Positions 1 to 6,634 of a DNA stretch of 22,892 bases are shown piece after piece. The stretch comes from Galactobacter sp. GTDB lineage: Bacteria; Actinomycetota; Actinomycetes; Actinomycetales; Micrococcaceae. The position numbers and the translations under genes were made by a program. Where the stretch lies: assembly GCF_022712295.1 (NCBI RefSeq), contig NZ_JALAGT010000165.1, positions 1 to 22,892 on the forward strand, written 5' to 3'. The notes below the pieces were generated by a model. It worked only from the letters and a program-made list of their open reading frames with translations. It had not been told where the DNA came from and did not search any database. Position 1 is the stretch's first letter. Each line of letters starts with the position of its first letter.

Positions 1-421
1 CCACTCCCACCTGGGACACGGCAGAGATGATGGCGCCACCTGCATTGCGCTGCCACACCGCCGCCAGCGTCCCCAACGGCAGGGCGATGATCAGGGCCAC
101 GATGATGGCAAGGAGGCACAGGATCAGGGTCACCTGCAGACGGTCCAGCACGGTGCTGGTGATGTCTTGGGCCGTTACGTAGGAGAGACCGAAGTCGCCG
201 GTCACGAAACCGCCGAGCCAATGGAAGTACTGGCCCACCAGACTTCCGCCGACATCATGCGCCTCTCGCCAGCGTTCCAGCGCCTGAGGCGTGGCGTCGG
301 TACCGAGGGCAACCACTGCGGGGTCTCCTGGTACCACTCTCAACAGGACGAACACGATGATGGTGGCCACGAGAACAGTGACGACGAACTTGGCGACGAG
401 GCCTGCCAGTCTGGCGATCAT
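1..421 (-). CDS. ABC transporter permease, DppB/GsiC type (partial, N-terminal 140 residues)
   Basis: This is an inner-membrane permease subunit of a peptide/nickel-type (family 5) ABC importer. Reading the minus strand from the ATG at 421 gives a hydrophobic first membrane segment (about residues 9-29) followed by LRVVPGDPA, the usual motif after helix 1 in DppB-like permeases. A periplasmic-loop stretch with GDFGLSY and a second membrane segment ending in ALPLGTLAAV follow. A strong GGGGGAGGT ribosome site precedes the ATG. The C-terminal half, including the EAA loop that contacts the ATPase, lies beyond the window edge. The gene starts 43 bases after the binding-protein gene on the same strand, so the two are probably co-transcribed. 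The substrate cannot be read from sequence. Confidence 0.88.
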   Translation of the reverse strand, partial: MIARLAGLVAKFVVTVLVATIIVFVLLRVVPGDPAVVALGTDATPQALERWREAHDVGGSLVGQYFHWLGGFVTGDFGLSYVTAQDITSTVLDRLQVTLILCLLAIIVALIIALPLGTLAAVWQRNAGGAIISAVSQVGV

Positions 422-464
422 GACTGCGACCTCCCCCACGGGTTTCTCTGCGTCGCGAAGATGA

Positions 465-1976
465 TCATTCCCATGAGATCCCCGTGATGTCGAAGGACTC
501 CGACACGGAGTTCTTCTGGATGCCCGTGAGCCCATCGGTTGCGATGGTGATATTCGGCATCAGGAACAGCGGAACCGCTGCAGCGTCGTCCACCGAGGTC
601 CGTACCGCCTTCTTCATGCCCTCTCCGAATTCTTCGAAGGAGCCGGCGTCTGCCTTGTCCACTTGGGACGCCACGTCCGAGCTGTCGTAACGGGTGTAGT
701 AGTCGGGGTTGTCGAAGGTGATCGGGAAGTCATGAGCCTCAGGCGTGAGGATCACACTCATCTGGTAGTCGGCCTTCGTGAAGACCTTGTCGAGCCACAC
801 GGCAGGGAATTCCGATGAAACGAGCTTCACGTTGATGCCCGCTTCCTTCAGCTGTGACTGGACCACTTCCGAGACGGCGGTCGCATAGGGGCGGGTCGGG
901 ACCTGCATCTCGATGGTCAGATCCTCTTGCCCAGCTTCCTTCAGAAGCTTCTTGGCCTTGGCGACGTCGTGCGGGTACACGTCCGTGAGGTCCTCGTAAT
1001 AGGCCTCGGTGGGCGGGACGAAGGACGCGATGGGCTGACCGTAGCCGCCCCATGCGGTGTCGATGATGGCCTGGCGATCCACCGCATAGTTGATGGCCTG
1101 GCGTACGCGTTCGTCCTTGAACGGGGCCTTGGAGTTGTTCAACGGTAAGAACACCTCACCGGTGGAGGTGCCCTCGATGACGTCGTACTCCTTCTGCTTC
1201 TCGAAGGTTCCGACCAGGTCCGGAGCCTGCATGTTGACCAGGAGGTCTGCGTCGCCGGCCTGCAAGGCATTGGTGCTCGCCACAGCGTCGGCGAAGTAGC
1301 GGAAGGTGGCGGTCTCGATCGCCGGAGCGTCTCCCCAGTAGTCGTCACGCAGTTTCATGGTGATCTTCTCACCGGGAACGCGGTCGGTCACCTCGTAAGG
1401 GCCGGTACCCACGGCGTCGTTGGCGAGATCGGAGACGCCCTCCTCGTCGAACATCTGCCCAACGGTGCCGGTCATGTTCAGGAGCCACTGATTCGACGCT
1501 TGCTTGAGTACCACCTTGACGTGGTGGTCATCCACGACCTCGACGTGGTCAAGGGCATCCATTCGGCCGCCGTCTGTGGTCCACTCGTCCTTGATGCGTT
1601 CCAGGGAGAACTTGACGTCATCTGCCGTGAAGTCGCCACCGTTGGAGAAGGTGACGCCCTCCTTGAGCTTGAAGTCGTAGGTCTTCCCGTCCTCGCTCAC
1701 CTCCCATGATTCCGCCAGCTGTGGAACCACTTCTCCGTCCTGGTCCGAGGTCACGAGCCCTTGATAGACGTTGTTCATGAGTGCCTGAGGAATGGCGGAA
1801 CCGCTCGTCTTCGTGAAGTCCAGGTTGGCGGGCTCTCCGGTGACTCCGAGCACCAAGTCCTTCCCTCCATCTGAGCCGGAGGAGTCCTCCCCGGCGCCGG
1901 CAGAACAAGCGGTCATGGCAACGAGGGCACTGATGGCGAGGCCTGCGGTGAGGCTACGGCGCAGTCGGTGAGTCAT
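465..1976 (-). CDS. ABC transporter substrate-binding lipoprotein, SBP_bac_5 family
   Basis: This is the extracytoplasmic solute receptor of a peptide/opine/nickel-type ABC importer. It has 503 residues, normal for the family. The N-terminus has a basic start (MTHRLRRS), a hydrophobic stretch and a lipobox ending at Cys24 (VAMTAC), followed by a Ser/Gly-rich linker, so it should be a lipid-anchored protein. Family 5 features include AESWEVSEDGKTYDFKL (about residues 88-104), FTADDVKFSLERI, and VRQAINYAVDRQAI in the second lobe. An AGGAG ribosome site precedes the ATG. It is first in the operon with the downstream permease. The spacer upstream carries a FadR-like operator, so the divergent GntR regulator probably controls it. 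Ligand unknown; a dipeptide, oligopeptide or other small molecule is equally possible. Confidence 0.93.
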   Translation of the reverse strand: MTHRLRRSLTAGLAISALVAMTACSAGAGEDSSGSDGGKDLVLGVTGEPANLDFTKTSGSAIPQALMNNVYQGLVTSDQDGEVVPQLAESWEVSEDGKTYDFKLKEGVTFSNGGDFTADDVKFSLERIKDEWTTDGGRMDALDHVEVVDDHHVKVVLKQASNQWLLNMTGTVGQMFDEEGVSDLANDAVGTGPYEVTDRVPGEKITMKLRDDYWGDAPAIETATFRYFADAVASTNALQAGDADLLVNMQAPDLVGTFEKQKEYDVIEGTSTGEVFLPLNNSKAPFKDERVRQAINYAVDRQAIIDTAWGGYGQPIASFVPPTEAYYEDLTDVYPHDVAKAKKLLKEAGQEDLTIEMQVPTRPYATAVSEVVQSQLKEAGINVKLVSSEFPAVWLDKVFTKADYQMSVILTPEAHDFPITFDNPDYYTRYDSSDVASQVDKADAGSFEEFGEGMKKAVRTSVDDAAAVPLFLMPNITIATDGLTGIQKNSVSESFDITGISWE

Positions 1977-2034
1977 AGGGTTCTCCTGTGCTGAGGATCG
2001 GACGAACGCGGGTCCTGAGGGCGTTGAAGATGAG

Positions 2035-2048
2035 TGAGGTGCACCTCA
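2035..2048. promoter_or_regulatory. 14-base perfect palindrome in the transporter/regulator spacer
   Basis: TGAGGTGCACCTCA reads identically on both strands. It lies between the transporter start and the FadR-like operator, about 60 bases upstream of the binding-protein ATG. It could be a second protein-binding site or part of the transporter mRNA leader. No function is established. Confidence 0.4.
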
Positions 2049-2054
2049 TCGTGT

Positions 2055-2071
2055 TACTGGTCTGACCAGTA
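2055..2071. promoter_or_regulatory. Probable FadR-type GntR operator
   Basis: The 17-base perfect palindrome TACTGGTC-T-GACCAGTA contains TGGTCTGACCA, which closely matches the TGGTNNNACCA-type sites bound by FadR-subfamily GntR proteins. It lies in the divergent spacer between the transporter operon (start 1976, minus) and the gntR gene (start 2170, plus). It sits just downstream of a TATTAG-like -10 for the minus strand (2080-2085). Binding would fit repression of the transporter and possibly autoregulation. Confidence 0.7.
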
Positions 2072-2169
2072 GACTTCACGCTAATATCGGTCTCCACGGC
2101 CCCACAACCAGGGAAATCAAGCCGTGCCAGAGCATTAACAGAGCCGAAATCGACCACTAGGCGGCACCC

Positions 2170-2925
2170 ATGGATTTCACCCCTGTATTGGCCCAGCGGA
2201 CCAACGCATATCAAGCGATCGTGAACCAAGTGGAGACCGCCATCACCGAGGGTGGACTTGCCCCAGGAGACCGGCTGCCCGGCGAGCGCCAACTCATGGC
2301 CGACTTCGGTGTCAGTCGCGCCACGGTCCGTGAGGCACTACGGGTACTACAGGCACACGGTCTCGTGGAGTCCAGACCGGGCGACCCTCGGGGACCGGTC
2401 ATCACCCGCTATCCGCCCCGACTGCTCCAGGAATCGCTGGCACGTCTCGCGCTGTCCCAGGGAGCTGACCGCATCGAGATCCTGCAGTTCCGCCTCGTCC
2501 TGGCAGGACACGCAGCACAACTGGCGGCCTCAGTGCGGACCGACGACGATCTGAACAAGATCCAGTTCGCAGCGGACAACCTGGCAGCGGCCAAGGCCAC
2601 CGAGACCGACCACGTGGCAGCGGCGATCACCGGTTTCCACTCCGCAGTGAATCAGGCGGCACACAATCAGTTCATCGAGGTGTGCGGCAACGCCGTCGCC
2701 GGCGTGCTGCAGTCGCTGATGGCCACCCGGCTTGCCTCGGATCGCGATGCCGCTGCCCGGCTGCAGCGCAGCATCAAGGACTCACAGGCGCTCCTACACG
2801 CCATCCGGGGCCGTGACTCCGAGGGCGCATTCCGCAGGGCTGTAGACAACATCCACCGCTACTACGAGGACGACCTCACCGAGGAGGAGCGGCGAGGGCT
2901 CTCCCCCATCCTCACCGACCTTTGA
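2170..2925 (+). CDS. GntR family transcriptional regulator, FadR subfamily (FCD domain)
   Basis: A DNA-binding regulator of 251 residues, the usual FadR-subfamily size. Residues about 12-78 form the winged helix-turn-helix, including APGDRLPGERQLMADFGVSR and ATVREALRVLQAHGLVES. Residues about 100-236 form the helical FCD ligand-binding domain. Histidines 157, 210 and 229 (FHSAVNQAAHN, LLHAIRGRD, NIHRYYEDD) sit where this family places its metal or ligand contacts. A modest AGGCGG precedes the ATG. It is divergent from the peptide-type ABC operon, with a perfect TGGTC-T-GACCA palindrome between them, so it most likely controls that transporter. The effector is unknown; many FCD proteins bind organic acids. 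Its stop is two bases from the stop of the convergent SulP gene. Confidence 0.92.
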   Translation: MDFTPVLAQRTNAYQAIVNQVETAITEGGLAPGDRLPGERQLMADFGVSRATVREALRVLQAHGLVESRPGDPRGPVITRYPPRLLQESLARLALSQGADRIEILQFRLVLAGHAAQLAASVRTDDDLNKIQFAADNLAAAKATETDHVAAAITGFHSAVNQAAHNQFIEVCGNAVAGVLQSLMATRLASDRDAAARLQRSIKDSQALLHAIRGRDSEGAFRRAVDNIHRYYEDDLTEEERRGLSPILTDL

Positions 2926-2927
2926 AG

Positions 2928-4556
2928 CTACTCCCCCAGCTGCCCCGACAACCTCGACGTGAACGCAGCGCTGGCCTTGTTCAGCCCCACGATCTCCACG
3001 CTCTTGCCGTGCTGCCGGTACTTCTCCGTCACCGCATCCAGCGCCGCCACCGTTGAGGCATCCCAGACGTGGGAGTTGGACAGGTCGATCACCACGCGTG
3101 CCGGATCTCCCGCGTAGTCGAAGCGGGTGTAGAGGTCGTTCGAGGACGCGAAGAACAATTCGCCATCCACCACGTACCGCGCCACGTCACTCTCACCGCC
3201 ACGTTCAATGCCCGACGGTTCGGCACCGCTTCCAGCGGCACCCGAGGCCGCGTCGTCGGGCATTGAGGGCGCCTCCGGCGCCGACTGAACCGGCACCCTC
3301 CGCACGGAAACCAGGTGTGCAACGCGGCGGGCAAAGAGCACGCACGCGGTGACCACGCCGACCACCACTCCGATGGCCAGATTGTGAGTGGCGACGGTGG
3401 GGATCACTGTGGCGAGCATGACCACGGTCTCCGAGACCGGCATGCGGCGCAGCGTGGAGGGGCGGATGGAGTGCCAGTCGAAGGTCGCGACGGACACGAA
3501 GATCATGATCGCCACGAGCACGGCCATGGGGACCTCCGCCACGATGTCGCCCAAGAGTACACACAGCACCAGCAGGAACACCCCGGAGAGGAACGTGGAG
3601 ACGCGGGAGCGGCCGCCGGAGGCCTTCACGTTGATCATGGTCTGCCCGATCATGGCGCAACCTCCCATGCCACCGAACGCGCCGGTGACGACGTTGGCGA
3701 TGCCCTGTCCTACGCCCTCGCGGGTCTTGGAGGAGTGCGTGTCAGTGACGTCATCCACGAGCTTGGCGGTCATGAGGGACTCGAGCAGACCCACCACGGC
3801 CATGGCGAGCGCGAAGGGGAAGCAGATGCGCAAGGTCTCCCAGGTCCACGGGACGCCCGGCAGGAAGAGCATGGGCAGCTGATCCGGGAGCGCGCCCTTG
3901 TCCCCCACCGTGGGCACACTGATGTGGGCGAAGACGGCCAGGCAGGTCACCACGATGATGGCCACGAGCGGCGCGGGAACGGCCTGCGTGAGTTTCGGCA
4001 GACCGAAGACGATGATGAGGCCGAGCGCGCACAGCGGGTAGACGGCCCACGGCACGCCGATGAGCTCCGGCACCTGCGAGGAGAAGATGAGGATGGCGAG
4101 GGCGTTGACGAAGCCGACCATGACCTGCCGCGGGATGAAGCGCATCAGCTTCGCTACGCCCAGGGCCGAGAGCACGATCTGCAGGATTCCCGCCATCAGG
4201 ACGGTCACCACCAGGTAATCCAGCCCGTGTTGCTTCATCACCGGCGCAACAACCAGTGCCACGGCACCTGTGGCGGCGGAGATCATGGCCGGACGGCCAC
4301 CCGCGAAGGAGATGGTGATGGCCATGGTCACGGCGGAGAACAGGCCGATCCGCGGGTCCACACCGGCAATCACGGAGAACGCGATGGCCTCCGGAATCAG
4401 CGCCAGGCCCACCACCAGACCGGCCAGCACCTCCGTCTTGAGCAGCCGCGGCGAGCGCAGGACGGTGGAGACCTTGCCCCGCTTCGAGGGCGTGAGCTCG
4501 GGTTTGGTGTTCGTCGAGGCTGAGCGGGTCGGATTCGGTGGGGTTGGCTGCGACAT
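2928..4556 (-). CDS. SulP family anion permease with STAS domain
   Basis: An integral membrane transporter of the SulP (SLC26-like) family, whose members carry sulfate, bicarbonate or dicarboxylates. It has 542 residues. The hydrophobic transport domain spans about residues 40-412. It includes the family-like entry LAGLVVGLALIPEAIAFS (43-60) and the loop GVGQGIANVVTGAFGGMGG (281-299). A cytoplasmic STAS domain follows at about 460-540 (YVVDGELFFASS, ARVVIDLSNSHVWDAS). The linker between them, residues 431-451, is encoded by a 62-base palindromic element described separately. The gene follows the DUF421 gene after 84 bases on the same strand and may be co-transcribed with it. The ATG has only a weak GGAAG upstream. 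Substrate cannot be assigned from sequence. Confidence 0.93.
   Translation of the reverse strand: MSQPTPPNPTRSASTNTKPELTPSKRGKVSTVLRSPRLLKTEVLAGLVVGLALIPEAIAFSVIAGVDPRIGLFSAVTMAITISFAGGRPAMISAATGAVALVVAPVMKQHGLDYLVVTVLMAGILQIVLSALGVAKLMRFIPRQVMVGFVNALAILIFSSQVPELIGVPWAVYPLCALGLIIVFGLPKLTQAVPAPLVAIIVVTCLAVFAHISVPTVGDKGALPDQLPMLFLPGVPWTWETLRICFPFALAMAVVGLLESLMTAKLVDDVTDTHSSKTREGVGQGIANVVTGAFGGMGGCAMIGQTMINVKASGGRSRVSTFLSGVFLLVLCVLLGDIVAEVPMAVLVAIMIFVSVATFDWHSIRPSTLRRMPVSETVVMLATVIPTVATHNLAIGVVVGVVTACVLFARRVAHLVSVRRVPVQSAPEAPSMPDDAASGAAGSGAEPSGIERGGESDVARYVVDGELFFASSNDLYTRFDYAGDPARVVIDLSNSHVWDASTVAALDAVTEKYRQHGKSVEIVGLNKASAAFTSRLSGQLGE
3205..3266. repeat. 62-base palindromic element in frame inside the SulP gene
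   Basis: The ends are a perfect 13-base inverted repeat: TCAATGCCCGACG at 3205-3217 and CGTCGGGCATTGA at 3254-3266. The interior holds a second small hairpin (CCGCT-TCC-AGCGG). In the SulP reading frame the element encodes a Gly/Ala/Ser-rich stretch starting SMPDDAASG, exactly in the linker between the membrane domain and the STAS domain. Its end shares 16 identical bases (CGCGTCGTCGGGCATT) with the element inside the DUF218 gene at 17070-17151. Confidence 0.75.
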
Positions 4557-4640
4557 TCAGACTTCCAGGGGCGTGCGAGGGTGACGAATCAGGGTATCGC
4601 GAGGCGGGCTTTGGTATGGGATCCGGGTCCGGAGTGGTGG

Positions 4641-5243
4641 TCAGTTTCGGCCTTCAGGACGGACGCTGGAGCCGCCTTCGCCACTGAAAAGATACTGCTC
4701 GGCGCCCACCACGCTGGTGAACAAGTCGGGATCCAACGTGACGCCGGTTCTGATGACGGAGTAGATGCCGCGGGGTTCCAGGATGATGCTCTGCACGTCT
4801 TCCGGTCGTCCCACCCCGGCCTGGCGCATGGCCGCGTGGAGATCGGCCGGTGAGGTGTGGGTCCGGCGGCACGCGTCCTCGATGGGCGCGCCGTGGGCAA
4901 AGACCAGGACCGGTGGCGCGCTCACCAGGCGCTTGGAGGTCCAGGTGCGTTCGACCGCGCCGAAGATGGCCTCCATGCACATCAAGGTCACCAGCCCGAT
5001 GGCCCCCGCCGCCACCGTGGGAGGGTGCCCCAGGATCACACGCCCCGCCACCGCGCCCAACATGATGCACACCAGCGCATCGAAACCGCTCGTGACCGTC
5101 AGGATGCGCGTCCCGAAGAGCCGCACCAGGATCAGGAACACCAAATAGATCAGGACGGCGGAGAGAATCACCACCGGGATTCGATACCCCTGGATACCGA
5201 GCGTCTCCACCAAAAAAGCCGGCCAACCTTGTGGTGGCTGCAT
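4641..5243 (-). CDS. DUF421 (YetF-like) membrane protein
   Basis: A 200-residue membrane protein of the DUF421/YetF type, whose molecular function is not established. Three hydrophobic segments lie near residues 22-42, 55-72 and 76-97. Between the first two is RLFGTRILTVTSGFDALV, matching the family hallmark (R-x-G-x-R-x-L, then S-x-F-D). The soluble C-terminal part (about 110-190) includes LHAAMRQAGVGRPEDVQSII followed by LEPRGIYSVIRTG, typical of the family's small C-terminal domain. GAGG upstream of the ATG at 5243 supports the start. It lies 84 bases ahead of the SulP permease on the same strand, so they may form a two-gene operon. DUF421 proteins have been linked to envelope stress in spore formers, but that role should not be transferred here. 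Confidence 0.85.
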   Translation of the reverse strand: MQPPQGWPAFLVETLGIQGYRIPVVILSAVLIYLVFLILVRLFGTRILTVTSGFDALVCIMLGAVAGRVILGHPPTVAAGAIGLVTLMCMEAIFGAVERTWTSKRLVSAPPVLVFAHGAPIEDACRRTHTSPADLHAAMRQAGVGRPEDVQSIILEPRGIYSVIRTGVTLDPDLFTSVVGAEQYLFSGEGGSSVRPEGRN

Positions 5244-5297
5244 GCCTCATCCTCTTCGCGTCGCCTGAACTTCGCAGCCAGTCTAGGTTCACCTCCT

Positions 5298-5328
5298 CGA
5301 ATCACCAGGAACGCGAATCACCAGGAAC
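5298..5328. repeat. Short tandem duplication
   Basis: The 15-mer CGAATCACCAGGAAC occurs at 5298-5312 and again at 5314-5328, separated by one G. It lies in the spacer upstream of the DUF421 gene and looks like a simple local duplication. Confidence 0.8.
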
Positions 5329-5389
5329 ACCCTGATCCGGGCGGGCCGCAGGCCCGGACATCGGCCGATCAAGGCGACGTCGTGGGGAA

Positions 5390-5410
5390 GCCCGACCCAC
5401 GGCGTCGGGC
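5390..5410 (-). terminator. Stem-loop downstream of the GIY-YIG gene (possible terminator)
   Basis: GCCCGAC (5390-5396) pairs with GTCGGGC (5404-5410) around a seven-base loop, about 50 bases past the stop of the leftward gene at 5459. There is no U-tract. One arm contains CGTCGGGCA, the end motif of the palindromic element family, so it may be a solo remnant instead of a terminator. A second GC stem (CGGGCC-GCA-GGCCCG, 5342-5356) lies further along. The rest of the 5244-5458 spacer shows nothing clear. Confidence 0.4.
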
Positions 5411-5458
5411 ATGAGCACATGGACCGCGCAGCGATACGAAACAAGCCATAACAGTGGT

Positions 5459-6049
5459 TTAGGTGGGTTCAAGCGGAGCGTGCGGGCCACCGGCAATCAT
5501 GACGGCCACCCTCCGCAGCTCCTTGAGTTCGGCGAGCGCGCCCGGGTTGCCGCGCAGGTTCAGCAGGGGCGTGTACTCGTGCACCAATCCGGCCGCCACG
5601 GCCTCAGCGCCGCCCTCCACCTCAACCCACGAGACCTCGACGTGCTGTCGCAGCCATTCGGTGATCGAGAGGACGTCTTCTGTCTCGAAGCTGAAGTCCA
5701 GGTGATTGGCACTGCCCACCAGGGAGCCCACCAACGGCCGATACCCCAGCACCACGCCGATGCTGCGGAAGAAGGTCCCATGACCTCGTCCCTCGAGTTC
5801 GTCATGGACCATCCGCCTGCGCAGGCTGCGCCCGGTCGCGGAGCCGATGAACAGCAGCCTGGTGCCGCGCTCTTGGACCCTGGTCCGGAAGGGTTCCGGG
5901 AGGGCTTCCGTGGTCTTGATCCACACGGCGTAGACGCCATGACCTTCCGGGACGGAGGCGGCCAGCCCATCGACGGAGTGGACGGTGGCGGGATCCAGCA
6001 GGGCGGTGACCAGGTCCTGAGGCGTGGTGGTCGTTCCGAAGTCCGACAT
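5459..6049 (-). CDS. GIY-YIG-type nuclease domain protein
   Basis: A 196-residue protein resembling a GIY-YIG endonuclease domain. Visible core elements are GVY at residues 38-40 (for GIY), LFIG at 66-69 (for YIG), SLRRRM with Arg78, FFRS at 93-96, and Glu158 followed by TPLLN (160-164). This matches the catalytic Glu and the P-x-x-N ending of the fold. I chose the ATG at 6049 because AGGAGGAACC precedes it at ideal spacing; a longer frame to 6145 exists but lacks such a site. It stands alone, divergent from hipBA. A role in DNA repair, restriction or mobile-element biology is possible, but no partner indicates which. Confident of the fold motif, not of activity or function. Confidence 0.72.
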   Translation of the reverse strand: MSDFGTTTTPQDLVTALLDPATVHSVDGLAASVPEGHGVYAVWIKTTEALPEPFRTRVQERGTRLLFIGSATGRSLRRRMVHDELEGRGHGTFFRSIGVVLGYRPLVGSLVGSANHLDFSFETEDVLSITEWLRQHVEVSWVEVEGGAEAVAAGLVHEYTPLLNLRGNPGALAELKELRRVAVMIAGGPHAPLEPT

Positions 6050-6171
6050 GGTTCCTCCTGAAGGGCGTCTCCTGTGCGGCACGGGTGTGCGTGGTCCAGA
6101 GCCTATCCAGCCGGTGTCGTTTCCGGGAAGACCACCCCTGGGCAAGGAGCTTCGCAGGGACCCCAGTACTC

Positions 6172-6202
6172 ACAGGGCCGTGTATCCACGCCCGGGCCCT
6201 GT
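6172..6202. other. Inverted repeat in the GIY-YIG / hipBA divergent spacer
   Basis: ACAGGGCC (6172-6179) is repeated inverted as GGCCCTGT (6195-6202) around a 15-base loop. It lies in the 336-base spacer (6050-6385) between the divergent GIY-YIG gene and hipB. Apart from this and the 42-base palindrome next to hipB, I see no gene or clear signal in that spacer. Confidence 0.45.
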
Positions 6203-6333
6203 CCTGCCATGCGAAAACCCGGCCCCAATGTGGTTCCTGGGGACGGTTGGGCGGCGGATCGGTGCCGCTGCGGTCAGCACGAAGTCGCCCGGCATCAGTG
6301 GAGCACGTCACCGCGACGACTCGCAGAGAGAAA

Positions 6334-6375
6334 GTCACCGTTCATGCACTTTCATATATGTGCACGAACGGTTAC
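6334..6375. promoter_or_regulatory. 42-base palindromic operator upstream of hipB (copy 1)
   Basis: The arms GTCACCGTTCATGCAC (6334-6349) and GTGCACGAACGGTTAC (6360-6375) are inverted repeats matching at 14 of 16 positions around a 10-base AT-rich centre. The right arm ends 10 bases before the hipB GTG. Antitoxins of the HipB type bind inverted repeats upstream of their own operon, so this is the natural HipB autoregulatory site. A near-identical copy lies at 7959-8000, ahead of the Wadjet genes. Confidence 0.78.
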
Positions 6376-6378
6376 ATT
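6350..6378 (+). promoter_or_regulatory. Possible hipBA promoter overlapping the operator
   Basis: A TACATT -10-like hexamer (6373-6378) lies 7 bases before the GTG start of hipB. A weak TTTCAT (6350-6355) stands 17 bases further upstream. This geometry would give a leaderless or nearly leaderless transcript, common in actinobacteria, and fits the lack of a ribosome site. The elements lie inside the palindrome, so a bound repressor would block RNA polymerase. Confidence 0.4.
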
Positions 6379-6385
6379 TAGGCGT

Positions 6386-6634
6386 GTGAATACGGCCCAA
6401 CCACAAACCGAGTTGTTCAGTCCGGCGGACCTTGGGGAACTGATGCGTCAACAGCGCTTGAGCCTCGGCCTCACACAAGCGGCACTGGCAGAGCGTGCGG
6501 GCGTTTCGAGACGTTGGTTGATCAAAGCAGAAGCTGGCCAGTTCTCGACGGCCATCGGGATGTACATGCAGGTCTTGGACGTACTTGGCCTGGCTTTGTT
6601 CGTGGGGCACTCCGGAAGCAAGTCCGAGGCATGA
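6386..6634 (+). CDS. hipB: HipB-like antitoxin, XRE helix-turn-helix
   Basis: A small DNA-binding protein of 82 residues with one XRE/Cro-type domain at about residues 16-70: LGELMRQQRLSLGLTQAALA then ERAGVSRRWLIKAEAGQ. This is the standard HipB arrangement, in which the antitoxin represses the operon and neutralises the HipA kinase. The chosen GTG at 6386 follows a -10-like TACATT and lacks a clear ribosome site. An in-frame ATG at 6344 is possible but falls inside the 42-base palindrome, so it is less likely. The stop overlaps the hipA start as ATGA, the usual tight coupling of antitoxin and toxin. It probably binds the palindrome at 6334-6375, and by inference the copy at 7959-8000. Confidence 0.86.
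   Translation: MNTAQPQTELFSPADLGELMRQQRLSLGLTQAALAERAGVSRRWLIKAEAGQFSTAIGMYMQVLDVLGLALFVGHSGSKSEA

Noticed and set aside
3315..4523. Long open frame on the plus strand opposite the SulP gene (402 codons)
   Set aside because: Its product is dominated by Gly, His, Asp and Glu with no domain, typical of an antisense shadow of a GC-rich membrane-protein gene.
6050..6145. N-terminal extension of the GIY-YIG gene
   Set aside because: The extra residues are low-complexity and Arg/Pro-rich, and a near-perfect ribosome site stands before the ATG at 6049.
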